Of a DNA stretch of 64,000 nt, positions 60,794-64,000 are shown in pieces (within the stretch, counting starts at the first letter, position 1; the number at the start of each line of letters is the position of its first letter). The notes under the pieces were generated by a model. That model worked only from the letters and a program-made list of their open reading frames with translations. It was not told where the DNA came from and did not search any database. This DNA comes from Iris pallida (taxonomy: Eukaryota > Streptophyta > Magnoliopsida > Asparagales > Iridaceae), in assembly GCA_029216955.1 (NCBI GenBank), contig JANAVB010006999.1:709853-773852 (forward strand), read 5' to 3'. Position numbers and translations under genes: made by a program.

Positions 60794-62770
60794 GGTTGTG
60801 TTTGGTTCATTGTAATGTAATCGTAATCGTAATGGAATTGGATTTGTAATGTAATTGAGTTTGTAATGTAATGGAATTACAATTACATTACTATGTTTGG
60901 TTGAAACATGTAATCAAACCATGTAATGTAATGTCAATTGCATTCATATGTTTGGTTTACCATGTAACGTAATTAAGTTTCTAATTTAATATTTTTTAAA
61001 ATACAACATAAAATTAAAAAAGTGGATCACTAAATTTTTTTAAAAATTTAAAAAGAAAAAAAATAAAAATAAATAATAAATAAGGGGGAAATGGTTTGTT
61101 TTTTGCTAAAAAAAGACCAAAAACAAAAAAAAAACGACAAAAAACAAAAAATTCAAAAAATGACAAACGAACAAAACAGAAGGAAAAAAACCAAAAATGA
61201 AAAATCGATAAAAAAGAAAAGCGACAAAAAAATCAAAATGTGAAAACCATAAAAAGTGACCAATAATGATAAAAAATGACTAAAAACAAAAAAAATGACA
61301 AAAAACAACAATAAATGAAAGGAAAAAAAAAGACCAAAAACGACCAAAAACGACCAAAAACAAAAAAATGACAAAAATGAACAAAAAAGGCCAAAAATGA
61401 CACACACAAAAAATGACAAAAAAAACGATAAAAAAGAGCAAAGAAATAAAAAACGATAAAAAGGAACAGAAATGACAAAAAACGAAAATACGAAAAAAGA
61501 CCAAAAACAAGAGGGAATTAAAACGAGCAAAAAAACGACAAAAAGATTAAAACGTGCAAAATCGACAAAAAAGAACCCAAAAAAAGCAAAAAAGGATAAT
61601 AAAAGAAGCGACAAAAAACGTGCAAAATCGACCGAAAACGATAGAAGATAAAAACGTGAAAAATAGTGAAAAAAGTACAAGATCGACAAAAATCGATAAA
61701 TAACATACAGAAATGGCAAAAAATGTGCAAAATCGACAAAAAAAGGATAAAAAAAGTTAAAAAAATTGACCAAAAAACGATATAAAAAAAGTGTGCAAAA
61801 GGCAAAAGACGTGCAAATAAAAGCAAAACCAATTAAAAAAGTGCAAAACCGACAAAAAATGTACAAAATCGACAAAAATATTTAAAAGTGCACATGCGAC
61901 AAAAAATGGCCAAGAATGTGCAAAAACGACCAAAAATCGAAAAAAAAAGGCCTAAAATGAGGAAAAACGACAAAAAAAAAACAAAACGAACAAAAATGAC
62001 AAAAAACAAACACAAAATCGACAAAAAATATTTAAAAAGTGCAAAAGCGACAAAAAAATGGCCAAGAACGTGCAAAAACGACAACAAATCGAAAAAACGG
62101 CCCAAAACGAGCAAAAACGAAAAAAAAAACAAAAAACGAACAAAAATGACAAAAAATAAACAAAAACGACAAAAAAAACAAAAACTAAACAAAAGAGGCA
62201 AAAAACGAACAAAAAAGACAGAAAAAAGGGCAAAAAACAACAAAAAAAAGGACAAAAAACGACAAAAAACAAACAAAAACAACCAAAAAACGAACAAAAA
62301 TGACAGAAAACGAACAAAAATGACAAAACACGGACAAAAACAAAAAAAAAAAAAAAAAAGGACAAAATGACCAAAAAAACAAAAACGAACAAAATGTTAA
62401 AAAACGACCAAAAACGACAAAAAAACAAACAAAAACAACAAAAAATGACCAAAAACGAACAAAAATGACAAAAAACGACCAAAAACGACCAAAAACGAAA
62501 AAAAAACAAAAAAAACAAGAAAAAATGACCAAAAACGAACAAAAAGACCAAACTATAGCATATCAACCTTTCGCTTAAGTTGTAATGTAATTGCGATTAC
62601 GTAGGTTTTATGATGTAATTGAGTTTAGAAGAAACTGATGTAATGTAATCAAACTTGTAATCGCGATTACATTACATCTAAATTTTTTTGTCCAACCAAA
62701 CACCCGAGTTAGATTGACAACGTAATGCCAATTACATTACGTTGTCCAATCCTGCAAACCAAACGGGCCC
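60794..62770. mobile_element. Harbinger/Tourist-like MITE with low-complexity core
   Basis: Flanked by TAA (60791-60793 and 62771-62773). The ends read GGTTGTGTTTGGTTC and, inverted, GGGCCCGTTTGGTTTGC, a Tourist-type terminal sequence. Next inward on both sides are TAATGTAAT-rich segments (60815-60985 and 62580-62745) that can pair with each other. The middle (about 61095-62545) is a degenerate (GACAAAAA)n repeat. There is no transposase. 1977 bp. Confidence 0.65.
61095..62545. repeat. ~1.45-kb strand-asymmetric A-rich repeat
   Basis: The plus strand is almost only A, C and G (units such as GACAAAAAAC, CGACCAAAAA, TGACAAAAA) with very few T. The long minus-strand frames (up to 240 codons of Phe/Ser/Leu/Val/Cys) come from this composition and are not genes. 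Confidence 0.95.
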
Positions 62771-62984
62771 TAAGTGTTTTCGCATCAGCCGCACTATGGA
62801 ACTCCAGACAGGGAATACAACATCAAAATGTGAAATCATTTCATCCAGATTTTTTTCCTATGGTGCATCAACACAGAGAGCTGTGAGAAACACTGAGAAT
62901 GGAGGCAACAAGTGCCGAATAGGTAAAGAAACCTTTGGAAGCAATCTTGTGTGGTTCACAAATTCAAGAAGGATGTCATTGAGA
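62771..62984 (-). pseudogene. possible decayed exon, unidentified
   Basis: One minus-strand frame is open for about 70 codons except for a single TAG (near 62850) and reads protein-like: TFVYLNDILLEFVNHTRLLP, PIRHLLPPFSVFLTALCVD, then EKNLDEMISHFDVVFPVWSS. It stops at both sides without clear splice sites, and the MITE abuts it. I cannot name a family, and chance is possible. Confidence 0.25.
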
Positions 62985-64000
62985 TATACAAATGTTTATA
63001 GCCTATTTTTCAACAAGATATAACTCCTTAGATGACTTTCAACAGTTTTCCTTCACCGAAAATTGTTGCCGTACAATGTAGAACCAAAAGATTATGACAA
63101 CGCTAAATAATCAAACACAATGGCATGATTGCATAGTTTGATGGTTTAACAAATTATAGTTGTAGTATACGACAGTTAACGTACATAAATAATAAAAATT
63201 GGACAGGGTAGTCGACGTCCAAATTTAACTATCATCAAGGTATCAAATTTAGATTTTTAGACTAAGAGTCTACTAATCATGGGAATCATAAAAATCAATT
63301 GATATGATTCGGAGCAACAATAAAAGATATGTAGGACCAGAAAGAAGTACATCATCACCTGTTCAAAATAAGTACATCACAGGGACCTATATATGAATGA
63401 CCAGAAGTTTTAGAATAGTATTATGCAGCTTAAGTTAATCCTAAAATAAGAATTTGAAACAAAAAAGCTTGGCAAAACTATTTTGAGCATCTTTCTCGTG
63501 CTCCGTAGCCGACCAATTATGATGGGAGAATAAGGCTTGGATGATGATGATTCATTGGAACATTTCTTAACAAAGCTCCACCATTTGGTCTAGGTACAAA
63601 GAATGACTCCACAAATAATATGGAAATTGAGTGAAAATATTAGTGATTTTTATTGATAAGAGTCAGGAGGATTGTTCACAATGAGTGATCTTAAGATGCC
63701 GATGGTGTGAAGTTTGAAACCTAATACTTTTTAGCACTCTCTCTCTCTCAATTCTAAACCAAAGCTAAGAAATTGAATAAAAAGACATGACAGATATTTA
63801 TGCAAATCAAACCATAAAATTCAATTTGAATCTAATAGGTCTCTGATTTGAAGGGAGTCATGGTCATGTTTCATTATTCTTGGGCTCTAAATATGAAACC
63901 ATGATAAGTCAGACCCCACCTAACAAAATGCCACAAACGAAGCCCAAGATATTAGCAAAACGCAAAACACAAATACAGAAAAGAAATGATGCAAAGGCAG
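62985..64000. other. unassigned non-coding sequence
   Basis: AT-rich, with stops in all frames, no terminal repeats and no RNA gene seen. A (CT)n-like tract lies near 63737-63750. Confidence 0.7.

Noticed and set aside
61153..62566. Minus-strand frames up to 240 codons rich in Phe, Cys and Leu, resembling membrane proteins
   Set aside because: Direct translation of the (GACAAAAA)n repeat; the apparent membrane segments have no independent support.

Overview
This is a gene-poor, transposon-packed stretch of an angiosperm nuclear genome; the species cannot be told from the sequence. Evidence for a plant: Sirevirus (Copia), Ty3/gypsy and En/Spm (CACTA) elements, captured exons of plant glycyl-tRNA synthetase and Mg-chelatase subunit D, and a piece of plastid ycf2. 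I see no complete host gene. Nearly all long open frames belong to transposons or are low-complexity artefacts.

Layout. 1-2816: end of a plus-strand Ty3/gypsy element with its 3' LTR, which cuts into the antisense ORF of a second, Tat-like gypsy element (2817-5480, with its own LTR at 4647-5480). About 5.5-16.0 kb: a third gypsy-type LTR split by a 7.4-kb non-autonomous CACTA element (7463-14892). That element has perfect 23-bp terminal inverted repeats and an AGC target duplication, and carries exon fragments of at least three host genes (glycyl-tRNA synthetase, ChlD, an LRR protein). 16007-24985: CACTA element A, minus strand, with decayed TNP2-type transposase and TNPA-like genes. 24986-26400: unassigned GC-rich and microsatellite sequence. 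26.4-30389: CACTA element C, plus strand, 5'-truncated, with a plastid ycf2 fragment in its 3' subterminal region. C sits inside the transposase gene of CACTA element B (30390-35469, minus strand), a relative of A.

34994-41634 and 41648-48388 are the same ~6.7-kb sequence on either side of a 13-N gap. They differ mostly by small indels that thicken toward the gap, so this is probably an unmerged contig overlap rather than real biology. The unit holds the end of CACTA B, an unclassified transposon remnant and a long (5.3 kb in the better copy) probable solo gypsy LTR with a GGGAG target duplication. That LTR is riddled with (TA)n arrays and carries a GC-rich MITE. 48.9-51.1 kb: microsatellites, a tRNA-derived SINE-like unit and hairpins.

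51111-60750: a structurally complete Sirevirus on the minus strand (947/945-bp LTRs, ATATT target duplication, Met-tRNA primer site, multiple polypurine tracts, gag, pol and a third ORF in the env-like position). Its pol has several stops and frameshifts. 60794-62770: a Harbinger-like MITE filled with ~1.45 kb of nearly T-free repeat. 62771-64000 is mostly featureless.

The most interesting signals are the multi-gene exon capture in the 7.4-kb CACTA element, the plastid insert in CACTA C, an antisense promoter/ORF unit in the Tat-like element, a His-rich repeat domain in the Sirevirus Gag, and nine nonsense changes that can all be explained by C-to-T (or G-to-A) transitions.
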